In this document: piece after piece, positions 27,083 to 36,745 of the stretch
How positions within the stretch are numbered: the first letter of the stretch is position 1
Layout of the letters: every line of letters starts with the position of its first letter
Origin: Gimesia chilikensis
GTDB taxonomy: Bacteria > Planctomycetota > Planctomycetia > Planctomycetales > Planctomycetaceae
Length of the DNA stretch: 64,000 nt
Assembly (NCBI RefSeq): GCF_007744075.1
Contig: NZ_CP036266.1
Coordinates: 5,751,748-5,815,747, forward strand
Direction of reading: 5' to 3'
Program-made: the position numbers and the translations under genes
Notes under the pieces: generated by a model
What the model was told of the DNA's origin: nothing
What the model saw: the letters and a program-made list of their open reading frames with translations, nothing else
Databases searched by the model: none

Positions 27083-28501
27083 TCAGCGTACGAGGGCCTG
27101 ATATCCCCCATCGCTGGGTGCTCCTGGCAGGTGCAGGTTCTCCTGGACGATCTGTCGTTCCGGGAATTGGGTTAACACTGTTTTCAACAACTCACCATTC
27201 TCCCGCGGGTCAAAAGAGCAGGTGGAATACACGAGCCGGCCTTCCGGCTTAAGCTGTCTGAGGGCTGTTTGCAGTAAGTCCTGCTGAATCTTCTGGAGTT
27301 CCTGGAGAGAGTGCTCATCCAGCCGCCAGCGGGCCTCAGGGCGTTTCCCCAGCACACCTGAATTCGAACAGGGAGCATCAACCAGAATGGCATCGAACTG
27401 TTCTTCAGGCAGCGTAGCCCCCCTGGTGTTGATCAACTGTGTGCGAATGCAGGTCAGCCCCAGTCGAGATGCATTCTGTTCGATTTTTTCCAGCCGGTCC
27501 GGAGAGACATCGGTGGCGACGATCGTACCCCGATTGAACATCAGCTCTGCCAGATGTGTGGTTTTCGTTCCCGGGGCTGCACACAGATCCCAGACCGTTT
27601 CGTCCGGTTGCGGACTGAGCAGGTTACCGGCCGCCATCGCCGATTCATCCTGGATGGTAAACTTACCGGCATCAAAGCCGACCAGTGACTCAAGCGGAAC
27701 TGCATTTTCGAGACGAATTGATTGCGGCTCTGCTCCCGGGCTGACTGCGATTCCTGCAGACCGCAGTTCGTTCAAGAGTTCATCCCGACTGTTCTGCAGC
27801 AGATTCGTACGCAGGTAGAGGGTATTTCGCTGGTTGAACCATTGCGCGATGGATTGAACCTGCTGGCTGTCATATCGCGACAACCAGTCTGTCATCACGG
27901 ATTGCGGATAGCTGAATGCCCGCGAAAAATATCCTGCCTGATCGACTTTCGGATCCGGAAACAGATCCGTTGTCAGACAGCGAAACCGCTGTGTGCTGAG
28001 CGGGACTGCATTCGCCTGAGGCTCTGTGACTTCGTCTGTGGTCAGCAGTCTGCCCACTGATCTCAGGATGGCATTCACCAGCTTCTTCCAGCGTTCCCTG
28101 CCAACCTTGCCGGCCAGTTCGACGGTTTCTGAAACAGCAGCATGATCGGGGATCTGATCGAGCATCACCAGCTGATAGACGCCGGTTCTGAGCAGTGTCC
28201 AGAGTGCCGGCTCAACCTTCTCGCGGGGGCGTGTGAGCTGGCTTTCAATCAGTGTATCCAGTGTCAACTGGCGGCGGATCACGCCAATGCTAATTTCCAT
28301 TGCCAGGCGACGGTCCTGCTGCGACAGATCGATCCGTCGACTCCACTGTTGCAGGGAATCAGCGACAAACTGATCCTCCGTGCGATACGCTTCCAGCAGA
28401 AAAAAGGCGAGTTGCCGGGCGGAACGAAAATATTGCGGTAGCGCAAGCTCATCCGCCGGACGGGACTTTGATTGATCTTCCCAGACGTTTTTTTTCTTCA
28501 C
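27083..28501 (-). CDS. rsmB: 16S rRNA (cytosine-5) methyltransferase RsmB
   Basis: SAM-dependent enzyme that methylates C967 of 16S rRNA in E. coli. A NusB-like RNA-binding domain covers about 25-160 ([29 protein letters not shown]), and the NOL1/NOP2/Sun methyltransferase domain follows. SAM-binding [18 protein letters not shown] and the two active cysteines in [18 protein letters not shown] and [11 protein letters not shown] are present. GTG 28501 overlaps the aroA stop as GTGA and is the likely start; GTG 28516 is possible. Co-transcription and coupling with aroA are likely. The C-terminus is complete. Confidence 0.93.
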   Translation of the reverse strand: MKKKNVWEDQSKSRPADELALPQYFRSARQLAFFLLEAYRTEDQFVADSLQQWSRRIDLSQQDRRLAMEISIGVIRRQLTLDTLIESQLTRPREKVEPALWTLLRTGVYQLVMLDQIPDHAAVSETVELAGKVGRERWKKLVNAILRSVGRLLTTDEVTEPQANAVPLSTQRFRCLTTDLFPDPKVDQAGYFSRAFSYPQSVMTDWLSRYDSQQVQSIAQWFNQRNTLYLRTNLLQNSRDELLNELRSAGIAVSPGAEPQSIRLENAVPLESLVGFDAGKFTIQDESAMAAGNLLSPQPDETVWDLCAAPGTKTTHLAELMFNRGTIVATDVSPDRLEKIEQNASRLGLTCIRTQLINTRGATLPEEQFDAILVDAPCSNSGVLGKRPEARWRLDEHSLQELQKIQQDLLQTALRQLKPEGRLVYSTCSFDPRENGELLKTVLTQFPERQIVQENLHLPGAPSDGGYQALVR

Positions 28502-29784
28502 GACGTCTGACCACACAACCGTTCCAGGTCGTCAAAAAACCGGGGATAAGTTTTCGCAGTACAGCCGGGATCTGCAATCTGAATACCGGGCACCTTCAAT
28601 CCCACCAGGGCAAAGCTCATCGCCATCCGATGGTCGTCGTAGGTCTCAATCACCGCCGGCTGAATATCACCGGGATGAATGGTCACGGAGTCATCCGTTT
28701 CTTCGACTTGAATCCCCATCCGTTTCAACTCTGTCGCGATGGCAGACAGACGGTCTGTTTCCTTATGTCGGATATGAGCTACGTTGCGGATACACGTCGG
28801 TCCCTCAGCAAACAGAGCTACTGCTGCGAGCGTCTGGGCGGTATCGCTGATTTCATTCATATCAACATCAATGCCCTTTAAGGGTTTCCCGTGGACCGTA
28901 ATGCTGTTACGGTCCCGCTTGATGTTACAGCCCATGTCTTCCAGAACGCGGATGAAGTTAATATCACCCTGCAAGGCATCCTGGTTGAGCCCATCCACGG
29001 TGACTGAACCGCCTGTGATCGCAGCTGCTGCAAAAAAGTAGCTCGCGGCGGAAGCATCCGGCTCAATATCATAGGCGCCGGGTCGCTGATAAGTTTGCGG
29101 CAGGATTCTCCAGACATCATTCTGCACTCGATCGATGGTCACACCGAATTGCGCCATGACACCGAGGGTGATATCCAGATAGGGTCTCGAAACCATCTCG
29201 CCCTGAATGGTAATTGTTGTGGGTCCCAGTGCGGCTGGCGTCACCATCAACAGGGCACTCAGATACTGACTGGAGACATTACCGGCAATCGCCGTTTCTC
29301 CGCCCAACAATCCTCGGGCTTTTACCCGGACCGGCGGACAACCAGTGTCGGATTCACAGGAAACATCGACTCCCAGCTGTGCCAGGGCGTCAATCAGATC
29401 CTGAATTGGTCGCTGCCGCATGCGTGTGTTACCGTCCAGCTGAAATTCCCCCTGCCCTACCGAGCAGAGTGCGGTCAGAAAACGGATACTGGTGCCACTG
29501 TTTTCCAGCCAGAGTGACGCTTCGCTGGCGGGGATCTGGCCCCCGCAGCCTTGAACGACGACTGTGCAATTTTCCGGATCGTGATCGACGTTAATTCCCA
29601 GTCGGTTCAGGCTTTCGATCATCACCTGGGTATCGCGACTGTCCAGAACGCCGGTCAGTTCAGTCTGTCCCTCTGCCAGGGCAGCGACAATTAACGCGCG
29701 ATTAGTGATGCTCTTGGAACCGGGTGGTCTGACAGTCCCGTTGAGCGGACCGGAAACTGGTTGAACCTGGTAAGTGTCGGACAT
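28498..29784 (-). CDS. aroA: 3-phosphoshikimate 1-carboxyvinyltransferase (EPSP synthase)
   Basis: Shikimate-pathway enzyme that joins PEP and shikimate-3-phosphate. The 428 residues carry [20 protein letters not shown] near the start, [42 protein letters not shown] and [17 protein letters not shown], the family signatures. The start is ATG 29784. The PEP-site Gly in the LxNSGTxxR loop is normal. The stop overlaps the likely rsmB start. No other aro gene is near, so pathway genes are dispersed. Confidence 0.96.
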   Translation of the reverse strand: MSDTYQVQPVSGPLNGTVRPPGSKSITNRALIVAALAEGQTELTGVLDSRDTQVMIESLNRLGINVDHDPENCTVVVQGCGGQIPASEASLWLENSGTSIRFLTALCSVGQGEFQLDGNTRMRQRPIQDLIDALAQLGVDVSCESDTGCPPVRVKARGLLGGETAIAGNVSSQYLSALLMVTPAALGPTTITIQGEMVSRPYLDITLGVMAQFGVTIDRVQNDVWRILPQTYQRPGAYDIEPDASAASYFFAAAAITGGSVTVDGLNQDALQGDINFIRVLEDMGCNIKRDRNSITVHGKPLKGIDVDMNEISDTAQTLAAVALFAEGPTCIRNVAHIRHKETDRLSAIATELKRMGIQVEETDDSVTIHPGDIQPAVIETYDDHRMAMSFALVGLKVPGIQIADPGCTAKTYPRFFDDLERLCGQTS

Positions 29785-29915
29785 GCGATAAACTATGAAC
29801 TAGGAAAGGCTTCTGATACGGACGGATCAGGATCTGCGACAGACCGTCTACACCCACACAGCATACACGTTCGCTCGCCAAAGCTAAAGTGAGGGACCTG
29901 TGATCCTGCTCGGTC

Positions 29916-30830
29916 TCAGGTATTTTTAATCGCCTGAGAGAGCCCTTCCCAGATACTGGGATACTGCAACTCCACTCCCAGTTCTTCGCGTAACCTTTTG
30001 TTATTACAACGTTTATTAACACCAGCAGCACGTTCAGTGCTGTTAGGGCGGGTCGATTTTGACTTCACATCCGCCGCTTCTCCCGTCGCAAGCCGGGGCT
30101 GAGGTGCTTCGAGCAGTTGAGCCAGGGTTTCGTAATATTCCTGACGCGTTACGGGACGGCTGTCACTCACCAGATAATGTGAAGCGAGCTGCAAGTCTCC
30201 ATCGCAGCGGAGAATTGTCTGGACGATGTCATCCAGATGAATCAGATTCAGCCAGGCATCAGGTCTGCCCGCCAGAGGTTCTCCCGCTTTGATCTGTTCC
30301 ATTCGAGCCAGCAGTCTCCCGGGACCATAAATCCCTGCCAGTCTGAGAATTACAGCCCGCGCGTTTCCCTCGACAGCTGCTTCTCCGAGCAGTTTCTGCT
30401 GGGCGAACAACTGTTCTGCCTCCAGACAGATCTGCCCGTTCTCCCGCTCCGGTTTGCATGCCGAGGTCTCGTCGACCCACTCCCCCGCCGTCTGACCATA
30501 GACACTGGTACTGGAGAGATAAATGATCTGCTGTGTACGCTCTTTAATTACTGACAGGGCATGCGCGAGACCTTCGACGTAGACTTCGCGTCGAGACTGG
30601 CTCGCGGATCGATCAAAGCCCACCGCATACAACACGGTTTCCGACTCGGGGAGGCCCTGCAGCGTTTCCGGATTTGTGATCTCTCCCAAGACAGGCTGAA
30701 TTCCCAGATCGGAAAACTGCTGTGCGTTTGCTTCCGAGCGCGTGAGTGCAGCCACATCGTGCCCCGCTTCCAGCCATCGACGAGCCACTTCCCGCCCTAC
30801 ATATCCGCAACCAATGATCAGTTTTTGCAT
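29916..30830 (-). CDS. NAD(P)-binding SDR-family epimerase/dehydratase
   Basis: Extended short-chain dehydrogenase. ATG 30830 begins MQKLIIGCGYVGREVARRW, a Rossmann fold glycine motif (GCGYVG) that resembles the YeeZ-type subfamily; the longer open frame upstream adds unrelated residues. The active-site region is LSSTSVYG, in which Ser and Tyr are present but the YxxxK lysine is not clear. IHLDDIVQTIL is the usual later segment. At 304 residues the length is normal. The substrate is unknown. It is followed by aroA on the same strand. Confidence 0.82.
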   Translation of the reverse strand: MQKLIIGCGYVGREVARRWLEAGHDVAALTRSEANAQQFSDLGIQPVLGEITNPETLQGLPESETVLYAVGFDRSASQSRREVYVEGLAHALSVIKERTQQIIYLSSTSVYGQTAGEWVDETSACKPERENGQICLEAEQLFAQQKLLGEAAVEGNARAVILRLAGIYGPGRLLARMEQIKAGEPLAGRPDAWLNLIHLDDIVQTILRCDGDLQLASHYLVSDSRPVTRQEYYETLAQLLEAPQPRLATGEAADVKSKSTRPNSTERAAGVNKRCNNKRLREELGVELQYPSIWEGLSQAIKNT

Positions 30831-30868
30831 CGATCCTGTTTTCTCTGAAATTCGGTGTGTGCCCTGCT

Positions 30869-31369
30869 TCAACGTTTACCGCGAATGCGGGGGGCCAGTT
30901 GAGTCGCTCCCTGCAACACGAGGGCGATCTGTACCTGAATCTGCTCGCGCAGTTCCTCTTCTGTTGAATCCGTCAGGTACTCGCTTAACTGAAACCGCTC
31001 CGGGTCTTCAATCGCTGTCTGCAGCCTGGTAAAACGGTCCGCCATTCTATGCAGTATATCCTCGAGTTCCGCCTGCGTCAGATCATAACGCTCGAGTGTG
31101 GAAGAGTCAGCCGTTCTCACCTTAGTCAGGCGGGCCAGTGTGTTCCCCTGGGTCCGATAGAGGTGGCCATCGAGATAGGCGCGCCTCAGATGTCCCTGTT
31201 CATCGAACTGATAGACAGGATCGCCGCCGAAGTAAAACGAATACTGCCCACTCCGTTTCTGTCCCCAGAAAACGGGTTCTGATTCCTGAGGTACCTGGAA
31301 TTCCGCCCGGGGATAGAGGGCGATCGCTTCCCGCATCAGATCTTCGCGGTCCTGTTCGTGAAGCGCCAT
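30869..31369 (-). CDS. Conserved hypothetical protein, 166 aa
   Basis: Soluble, acidic, with no signal or membrane segment. The N-terminal half has ALYPRAEFQVPQESEPVFWG and FYFGGDPVYQFDEQGHLRRA, which look like a small beta-sheet domain; residues about 95-160 are helical. No family is recognised. It ends 38 bases before the epimerase start and begins 45 bases after the end of prs, suggesting co-transcription with both. Confidence 0.7.
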   Translation of the reverse strand: MALHEQDREDLMREAIALYPRAEFQVPQESEPVFWGQKRSGQYSFYFGGDPVYQFDEQGHLRRAYLDGHLYRTQGNTLARLTKVRTADSSTLERYDLTQAELEDILHRMADRFTRLQTAIEDPERFQLSEYLTDSTEEELREQIQVQIALVLQGATQLAPRIRGKR

Positions 31370-31414
31370 CAGAACCTCGTATTCCGCTCAGACACTGTGA
31401 CTCCCAGACGTCTC

Positions 31415-32362
31415 TCAGTCGAACAGGTGGCTGACCGATTCATTGCGATGTATTCGGCGAATGGCTTCTCCCAGCAGGGGTGCAATCGAAATCGTACGTA
31501 AATTCGAAAGCTTGTCCTGATCGGGAATCGGCAGACTGTTGGTCACTACAATCTCTTTGATCGGCGCTTCGCTGAGAGACTTGATTGCCGGTCCACAGAA
31601 GACAGCATGCGAAGCACCAACGTAAATTTCTTTGGCACCATGCTCTTTAACCACATTCACGGCTCCCACAATCGAACCGGCCGTGGAGATCATATCGTCA
31701 AACAGCAGGGCGATTTTGCCTTCGATCGGACCACCGATAATATTGGCCTGCTGTGTTTCCAGGGCGTTCTTGCGGCGCTTATCCACAATCGCCAGCGTGC
31801 CCCCGATATTATTATTGTGCTGCAGTGTCCGCTTGATACTGCCTTCATCGGGGCTGACGACCACCAGATCTTTATCGGGGATATTCAGGCTGCGGAAATA
31901 GCGATCGAGAATCGGAGCTGCATACAGGTGATCCACGGGGGTATCAAAGAAACCCTGGATCTGGGCCGCATGCAGGTCCATCGCCAGGACGCGATCCGCG
32001 CCTGCTTCGTTGATCAGGTTGGCGACCAGTTTGGAGGTAATCGGAACGCGTCCCGAGTCTTTCCGGTCCTGGCGGGCATAGCCAAAGTAAGGAATGACCG
32101 CGGTGATACGCTCTGCACTCGCACGTCGACAGGCATCCATCAGGATCAACAGTTCCATCAGGTTATCATTGACCGGCGGAGAAGTGGGCTGCACGATAAA
32201 AACATCGCGTCCCCGCACATTTTGATTGAGTTTCAGGCTGATTTCCCCATCCGGGAAATTTGATAATTCGACTGAGGCCAGTCGAATGCCGAGATATTCT
32301 GCAATTTCTCCGGCCAGTTTGGGATGAGCTCGTCCACTGAGAAGTGTGAGATGGTCATACAT
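31415..32362 (-). CDS. prs: Ribose-phosphate pyrophosphokinase
   Basis: Makes PRPP from ribose-5-phosphate and ATP for nucleotide, His and Trp synthesis. The 315 residues match the family: NFPDGEISLKLNQNVRGRDV, IPYFGYARQDRKD (ATP loop region), MDLHAAQIQGFFD, and the PRPP-binding loop LLFDDMISTAGSI. The start is ATG 32362. It lies downstream of the GlmU-like gene on the same strand, an arrangement seen as glmU-prs in many bacteria, which supports both calls. Confidence 0.96.
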   Translation of the reverse strand: MYDHLTLLSGRAHPKLAGEIAEYLGIRLASVELSNFPDGEISLKLNQNVRGRDVFIVQPTSPPVNDNLMELLILMDACRRASAERITAVIPYFGYARQDRKDSGRVPITSKLVANLINEAGADRVLAMDLHAAQIQGFFDTPVDHLYAAPILDRYFRSLNIPDKDLVVVSPDEGSIKRTLQHNNNIGGTLAIVDKRRKNALETQQANIIGGPIEGKIALLFDDMISTAGSIVGAVNVVKEHGAKEIYVGASHAVFCGPAIKSLSEAPIKEIVVTNSLPIPDQDKLSNLRTISIAPLLGEAIRRIHRNESVSHLFD

Positions 32363-32580
32363 TGAAAAAAAAGCCTGCAGTAGTGCAATACCTGGGGTAG
32401 CGGGATTCAGATCTGCGAGAGCCAGACAGTCCTGTCCGGTCCGTTTCTCTATTCACGCTTATCCAGAGAAAGAAGTCAAGCATGAGCTTTCGATTTCATG
32501 CGAAACTGCCCAAATGCCTTGCTTTGCACATTTTTTACTGGCATTAACGGCTGAGGATTCCATGGAAACCGGAGCGATTA

Positions 32581-33324
32581 TTACGCCGTTTCCTGTTGCA
32601 GAATGTCTGCGACCTCGGCCAGCTGTTCCTGGGTATTGACGCCCAGTGCTTCCTGGATAGTGAAAGCGGTTTCTGCCAGGACCGTTTCCCCGTCCTTGAG
32701 CAGAATTTCTGCACAGTCGGTCAGATAGTATTCGGCCTGATTGTTATTCGGTCTGACCTGATTCAGAGCTTTGAATAACTGTCTGCCATCGAATGCAAAA
32801 CAGCCCGTGTTGATTTCAAGAATCGCGGCTTCTTCCGGGGTCGCGTCTTTCTGTTCCACGATCCGCAGGAAACTACCATTCGTGTCGCGGACGATCCGTC
32901 CGAGGCCTTCGTTGGCTTCGGTGATCGCAGTCCCTACTACGCAGGCAGCATTCTGCTGTTGCTGAACTTCCAGCAGACGCGAGAGTGAACTCCCTTTCAA
33001 CAGTGGTGTATCCCCCGCGAGTACGAGAACCGGTCCGTCATGTTCGGCCAGATTATCGGCACTCATCATCACGGCATGTCCCGTTCCTTTCTGGTCCGCC
33101 TGCAGAGCAAACTCCACATCCGGATGGTGGGACAGCGCTGCTTTGACCTCTTCCGCTTTATGCCCCACGATGACTACAATTTTTTCGCAGCCGGCAGCAC
33201 GGGCGGCGTCCAGCACATAATCAATCATGGGACGCCCCAGAATCGGGTGCAGGACCTTGGGAAGTTCAGATTTCATCCGGGTACTTTTACCAGCGGCCAG
33301 GATCACAGCAGCAGGAGCGCTCAC
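32581..33324 (-). CDS. GlmU-type nucleotidyltransferase, uridylyltransferase domain only
   Basis: Sugar nucleotidyltransferase resembling the N-terminal half of GlmU. The signature AAVILAAGKSTRMKSELPKV starts at residue 5, followed by QKGTGHAV, VLAGDTPLL, and EINTGCFAF with NNNQAEYYLTD. At 247 residues it ends where GlmU's left-handed helix acetyltransferase domain would begin, so it should catalyse only UTP transfer to a sugar phosphate. GTG 33324 follows AAGGA by seven bases. Its position before prs fits GlmU. Confidence 0.88.
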   Translation of the reverse strand: MSAPAAVILAAGKSTRMKSELPKVLHPILGRPMIDYVLDAARAAGCEKIVVIVGHKAEEVKAALSHHPDVEFALQADQKGTGHAVMMSADNLAEHDGPVLVLAGDTPLLKGSSLSRLLEVQQQQNAACVVGTAITEANEGLGRIVRDTNGSFLRIVEQKDATPEEAAILEINTGCFAFDGRQLFKALNQVRPNNNQAEYYLTDCAEILLKDGETVLAETAFTIQEALGVNTQEQLAEVADILQQETA

Positions 33325-33342
33325 TTCAAATTCCTTTATCTA

Positions 33343-33378
33343 TAAAAAAAGAGCGGAAAGACATCAGCCAAACCGCTC
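33343..33378 (-). terminator. Intrinsic terminator for the barrel protein gene
   Basis: GAGCGG and CCGCTC form a six-pair stem with a 16-base loop, followed on the minus strand by seven U residues. It lies 55 bases after the stop of the gene at 33434. Confidence 0.75.
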
Positions 33379-33433
33379 CGCGTTTCATTTTAATTCCATC
33401 ACAGCCTGTTGTTCGCTGAGGCACAGATCTGAA

Positions 33434-34612
33434 TTAGAACTGGAAGCCGAAGCGGGCCATGAAGCCGTCTTTGGTATCAAATCCACCACCGGACCCGAAG
33501 TAAGCACGACGACGGAATACACCACCAGCCTCGAGGAACATCGACATGCAGGCGCCTTCGCCTCGCAAACCGAGCATCAGAGCATAATCCTGGAATTCCA
33601 CCTGGTCGCGGTTGGCGATACCGGTTCGTTCGACCTCGAACGACTCGATATCGTATTCGAAGGTTCCATACAGCCAGACGCTCTTGTCGCCGACGTTACC
33701 CAGGAAGCGACTGACGCGTGATTTGGGGAACATTGCCCGGATTTCCCAGAGATCATTCGGGGTCCAGACAACACCTGCATAAGGAATAATGTAATCACCC
33801 AACCGGTCCCAGTAAGCGGCACCGACGGCAAACATCCAGGTTTGAGAAGGACGATAGAACAGCACGACACGGGCATCAAACTGCCAGGCATGCGAGCTCA
33901 GGCTTTTGCCGAAGTCGGAAGCCAGGGCGGGCGTGAAACCGAGTTGAACACTCCAGAGACCGTTGGCCGGCGTCGATAATGCCAGGTCACTTCCAAAGCG
34001 ATAGCCGGCACCAGGCAGTGAGATAAACTGAGGACCATTCCAACCCCGATAATCAAATTCGGGAGCTGCAGAAAAGATCCAGCCACTCCGCAGGGGAGTT
34101 GAATATTTCAGGTCGACATCAGTCTCGAAGACACCAAAATTACCACCATCTGCACCGCCGGGTTGCGCGTAAGTGCGAACCTTGGGAATCAGACCAAAGG
34201 TTAAACTGGAACTCCAGCCAAAACGAAACGGCTGAGGGCCATTCAATCCGGTTGTATAACCGGGCATCGGCGAACCTGCATAGGGATCGACAATACCTCC
34301 CGCGCCAGGTGTCAGGAACGGATCGTATCCCGGTCCGGGAGACGGTGCGCCGTAGAGGTTTCCGGCTCCCATATTCGGATCGAAGGGTTGTCCGTCCGGT
34401 ACGGTATAGCCTCCACCTGCTGGTGGATAGCCTCCCCCTGGTGGCGGAGTTGTTCCGTAGGGAATCGATTCCTCGTAGGTGGGAGTCGGACTTTGCGCAC
34501 GAATCACATCATCGAAATCCGACGCTGGTCTATAAATGGTGGTCAGTTCAGTGGCCTGAGCATTCAGACCCGCTGTGAAAACAATGGCTAGACAAAGAAG
34601 TGTAGTTTTCAA
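33434..34612 (-). CDS. Predicted outer-membrane beta-barrel protein
   Basis: A signal peptide (MKTTLLCLAIVFTAGLNAQA) starts at TTG 34612; AGG lies seven bases before it and no later start would keep the signal. Residues about 45-115 are Gly/Pro/Tyr-rich (PPPGGGYPPAGGGYTVP). Residues about 125-392 alternate polar and aromatic residues in short strands (FRFGWSSSLTFGLIP, WMFAVGAAYWDRLGDYIIPY) and end with FMARFGFQF. A terminal Phe is usual for outer-membrane barrels. It may belong to DUF6268 or a related family. The ligand and role are unknown. Confidence 0.7.
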   Translation of the reverse strand: MKTTLLCLAIVFTAGLNAQATELTTIYRPASDFDDVIRAQSPTPTYEESIPYGTTPPPGGGYPPAGGGYTVPDGQPFDPNMGAGNLYGAPSPGPGYDPFLTPGAGGIVDPYAGSPMPGYTTGLNGPQPFRFGWSSSLTFGLIPKVRTYAQPGGADGGNFGVFETDVDLKYSTPLRSGWIFSAAPEFDYRGWNGPQFISLPGAGYRFGSDLALSTPANGLWSVQLGFTPALASDFGKSLSSHAWQFDARVVLFYRPSQTWMFAVGAAYWDRLGDYIIPYAGVVWTPNDLWEIRAMFPKSRVSRFLGNVGDKSVWLYGTFEYDIESFEVERTGIANRDQVEFQDYALMLGLRGEGACMSMFLEAGGVFRRRAYFGSGGGFDTKDGFMARFGFQF

Positions 34613-35063
34613 TGTTCGACCTGTGAATTTGAAGGTAATTCAGGTTTCGAGCAGAAATGCTCTTTTTCTGAAGGGAGAGCCGGCCACACTGTGTTGCACA
34701 GCTCTAATGACTCGGGGGTGGTACAGTGGGGGGAGTTTTCCAGAATCGTCGAATCAGGTCAACATCAATCTGCAGACTCGCAGCAGCATACTTGAGGAAA
34801 AAAATAAATTTTTCCTCAAATTTTGAGACTTTTTTGGAATGGAAGAAAGGGCCGTTTTCAGCGAAAACTGCTGGGGCTCATGGAATTAAGCAGCATCGAC
34901 GCAGTTTTTGGTTTGGAGAACATGCGTGAAGCCAGCGAGCCAAAAGGAAGCGCTTCGCATACCGGCCAGCCAGATATCACGCGGGATACTGACTGGCGGT
35001 TCGAATGACAGGGACGACTTAGCAGATCCAGTCGAATCCCCGGAGCAACGGTGTTTTCCGGAT
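34613..35063. other. 451-bp intergenic region with an AT-rich hairpin
   Basis: No coding frame is supported. A perfect 11-bp inverted repeat, TTGAGGAAAAA (34792-34802) with TTTTTCCTCAA (34809-34819), stands about 180 bases upstream of the barrel gene. It has no U-run beyond the stem. It could be an operator or a weak terminator for the small gene at 35064. Nothing else is seen. Confidence 0.4.
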
Positions 35064-35303
35064 TTACTTGTGGTAACCCAGGCCGGTCACGACGGAGTGC
35101 AGTTCTTCGAAGGTGATAAACCGACGACGGTGACGCAGTTTGTACTGGTCGATAGCCTGAGCCAGTTCGTTTACGTCTTCATTTTCAGAGTTGTAGGAAT
35201 TGCTGAACTGCCGACGTTCGACGCCACCATCGGGACGCTGTTCCCCACGATTCTGACGACGATCCTGAAAAGTGACAGCCTGTTGCTCGGTAACCTGGTT
35301 CAT
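35064..35303 (-). CDS. Small conserved planctomycete protein, 79 aa
   Basis: ATG 35303 (MNQVTEQQAVTF) has GAGGAG seven bases upstream, so it is preferred to an in-frame ATG five codons earlier that contains that site. The N-terminal half is Gln/Arg/Asn-rich (FQDRRQNRGEQRPDGG) and looks disordered. The C-terminal half is a compact helical segment, NELAQAIDQYKLRHRRRF, then ITFEELHSVVTGLGYHK. I believe this tail recurs in small planctomycete proteins, but no function is known. The gene stands alone. Confidence 0.75.
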   Translation of the reverse strand: MNQVTEQQAVTFQDRRQNRGEQRPDGGVERRQFSNSYNSENEDVNELAQAIDQYKLRHRRRFITFEELHSVVTGLGYHK

Positions 35304-35688
35304 AAGATTGCTCCTCATTTTAAAACTTACCAGGTAAAACCTAGTATGGATTTCCCGGTAAGCTGCGAAATACTGTGATCTGCAACGGTTAATTCTGTGA
35401 TTTGCTGCGGAAGATGCCTGCTGTTCCGATCAGAGGGATCGTGGGAGAAATGCAGCACAATCGAGTTATGCAGGATGCTGGGGAGTCAATCTCGGCCCGA
35501 AATATTCCTGTCATAAACTGGATCGGCGGTTTCTGCCGCCTTCTTTGGCTTATGCAGCATTTCTCGTTATATTACAGGTATCCGGGTCGTAGGTATTCTG
35601 CCTGTCATGCAGCAGACAACAGGAGGCGTTGCCTGCAGAAGAACCGATTCCCGATTTTTCACACTCACTAATGAAAGACAACCAAGTT
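35304..35688. other. 385-bp divergent intergenic region
   Basis: It separates the small minus-strand gene from gpsA. No coding frame, strong hairpin or clear promoter is seen. Confidence 0.3.
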
Positions 35689-36684
35689 ATGACAACCAAA
35701 GTGGCAATTCTGGGTGGAGGCGGGATGGCGACCGCCTGTGCATCATTGCTCACAGAAAGCCCGGAGACAGCGGTCTCCATGTGGGTCCGTAAGCCGGAAG
35801 TCGCTGAAGATATCAACGTCCATCGGGAAAACCGCAGACTGCTGCCGGGAGTGAAGCTGCCTGACGCGGTGCATGTGACCTCAGACGTCGATGCAGCGGT
35901 GAAAGATGCCGATTTTCTGGTCATTGCGATTCCCACCGAATTTGTCAGACAGGCGCTGACCACCCTGAAACCGCACCTCAAAGGGGAAACGCCGGTCGTC
36001 AGTGTGATCAAGGGGATCGAGAGAGAGACTTTCTATCGTCCCAGCGAAATCATTACTGACGTGCTGGGACCGCGGCCCGTCGTGGCACTGGGAGGCCCCA
36101 GCCATGCGGAAGAAATCGCCCGTCGTCTGCCGGCCAGTGTCGTGGCTGCCAGCGGGGAACTTGATCTCGCCCGGGAGACTCAGCAGCTCTTCAGTACAGA
36201 CCGCTTCCGAGTCTATACGAATCTGGACATCATCGGTGTCGAACTGGCCGGGGCACTCAAAAATGTAATCGCGATTGCAGCCGGAATCTGCGATGGGGGC
36301 AAATATGGCGACAACGCCAAGTCGGCCATTATGACACGCGGACTGGTAGAAATGACCCTGTTCGGAGCCTCTTTTGGTGCCGAACCGTCCACGTTTTCAG
36401 GTCTGGCTGGTGTTGGCGACCTGATCACAACCTGCATGAGTCCCTTTGGACGCAACCGGAGTCTGGGAGAACGGCTCGGCCGCGGCGAGACGCTGCAAGA
36501 GATTCTCAGCAGCATGGAAGCGGTCGCGGAGGGTGTCAACACGACTCGCAGCGTTTATAATCTGGCAGAACAGAGAGGGCTGGAAATGCCCATCACTACC
36601 GAGATCTATCGGGTGCTGTTTGAAGGCAAGTCACCCGAAGACGCCACCCAGACCCTGATGACACGCCCCCCACGTGAGGAATAA
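35689..36684 (+). CDS. gpsA: Glycerol-3-phosphate dehydrogenase [NAD(P)+]
   Basis: Reduces dihydroxyacetone phosphate to sn-glycerol-3-phosphate for phospholipid synthesis. ATG 35689 begins MTTKVAILGGGGMATACASL with the Rossmann Gly-rich loop. Family landmarks follow: VSVIKGIERETFYRPSEI, ALGGPSHAEEIARRLPASVV, GVELAGALKNVIAIAAGICDG (with the catalytic Lys) and GLAGVGDLITTCMSPFGRN. The protein has 331 residues, as expected. ATG 35671 is an alternative start. The phospholipid genes it feeds are about 20 kb away at 56276-58937. Confidence 0.95.
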   Translation: MTTKVAILGGGGMATACASLLTESPETAVSMWVRKPEVAEDINVHRENRRLLPGVKLPDAVHVTSDVDAAVKDADFLVIAIPTEFVRQALTTLKPHLKGETPVVSVIKGIERETFYRPSEIITDVLGPRPVVALGGPSHAEEIARRLPASVVAASGELDLARETQQLFSTDRFRVYTNLDIIGVELAGALKNVIAIAAGICDGGKYGDNAKSAIMTRGLVEMTLFGASFGAEPSTFSGLAGVGDLITTCMSPFGRNRSLGERLGRGETLQEILSSMEAVAEGVNTTRSVYNLAEQRGLEMPITTEIYRVLFEGKSPEDATQTLMTRPPREE

Positions 36685-36745
36685 TTAACCACCTGACATT
36701 CCAGGTAGCGCGCTAATACCTTCACCCCCTTTTGGAGTTTGTTTG

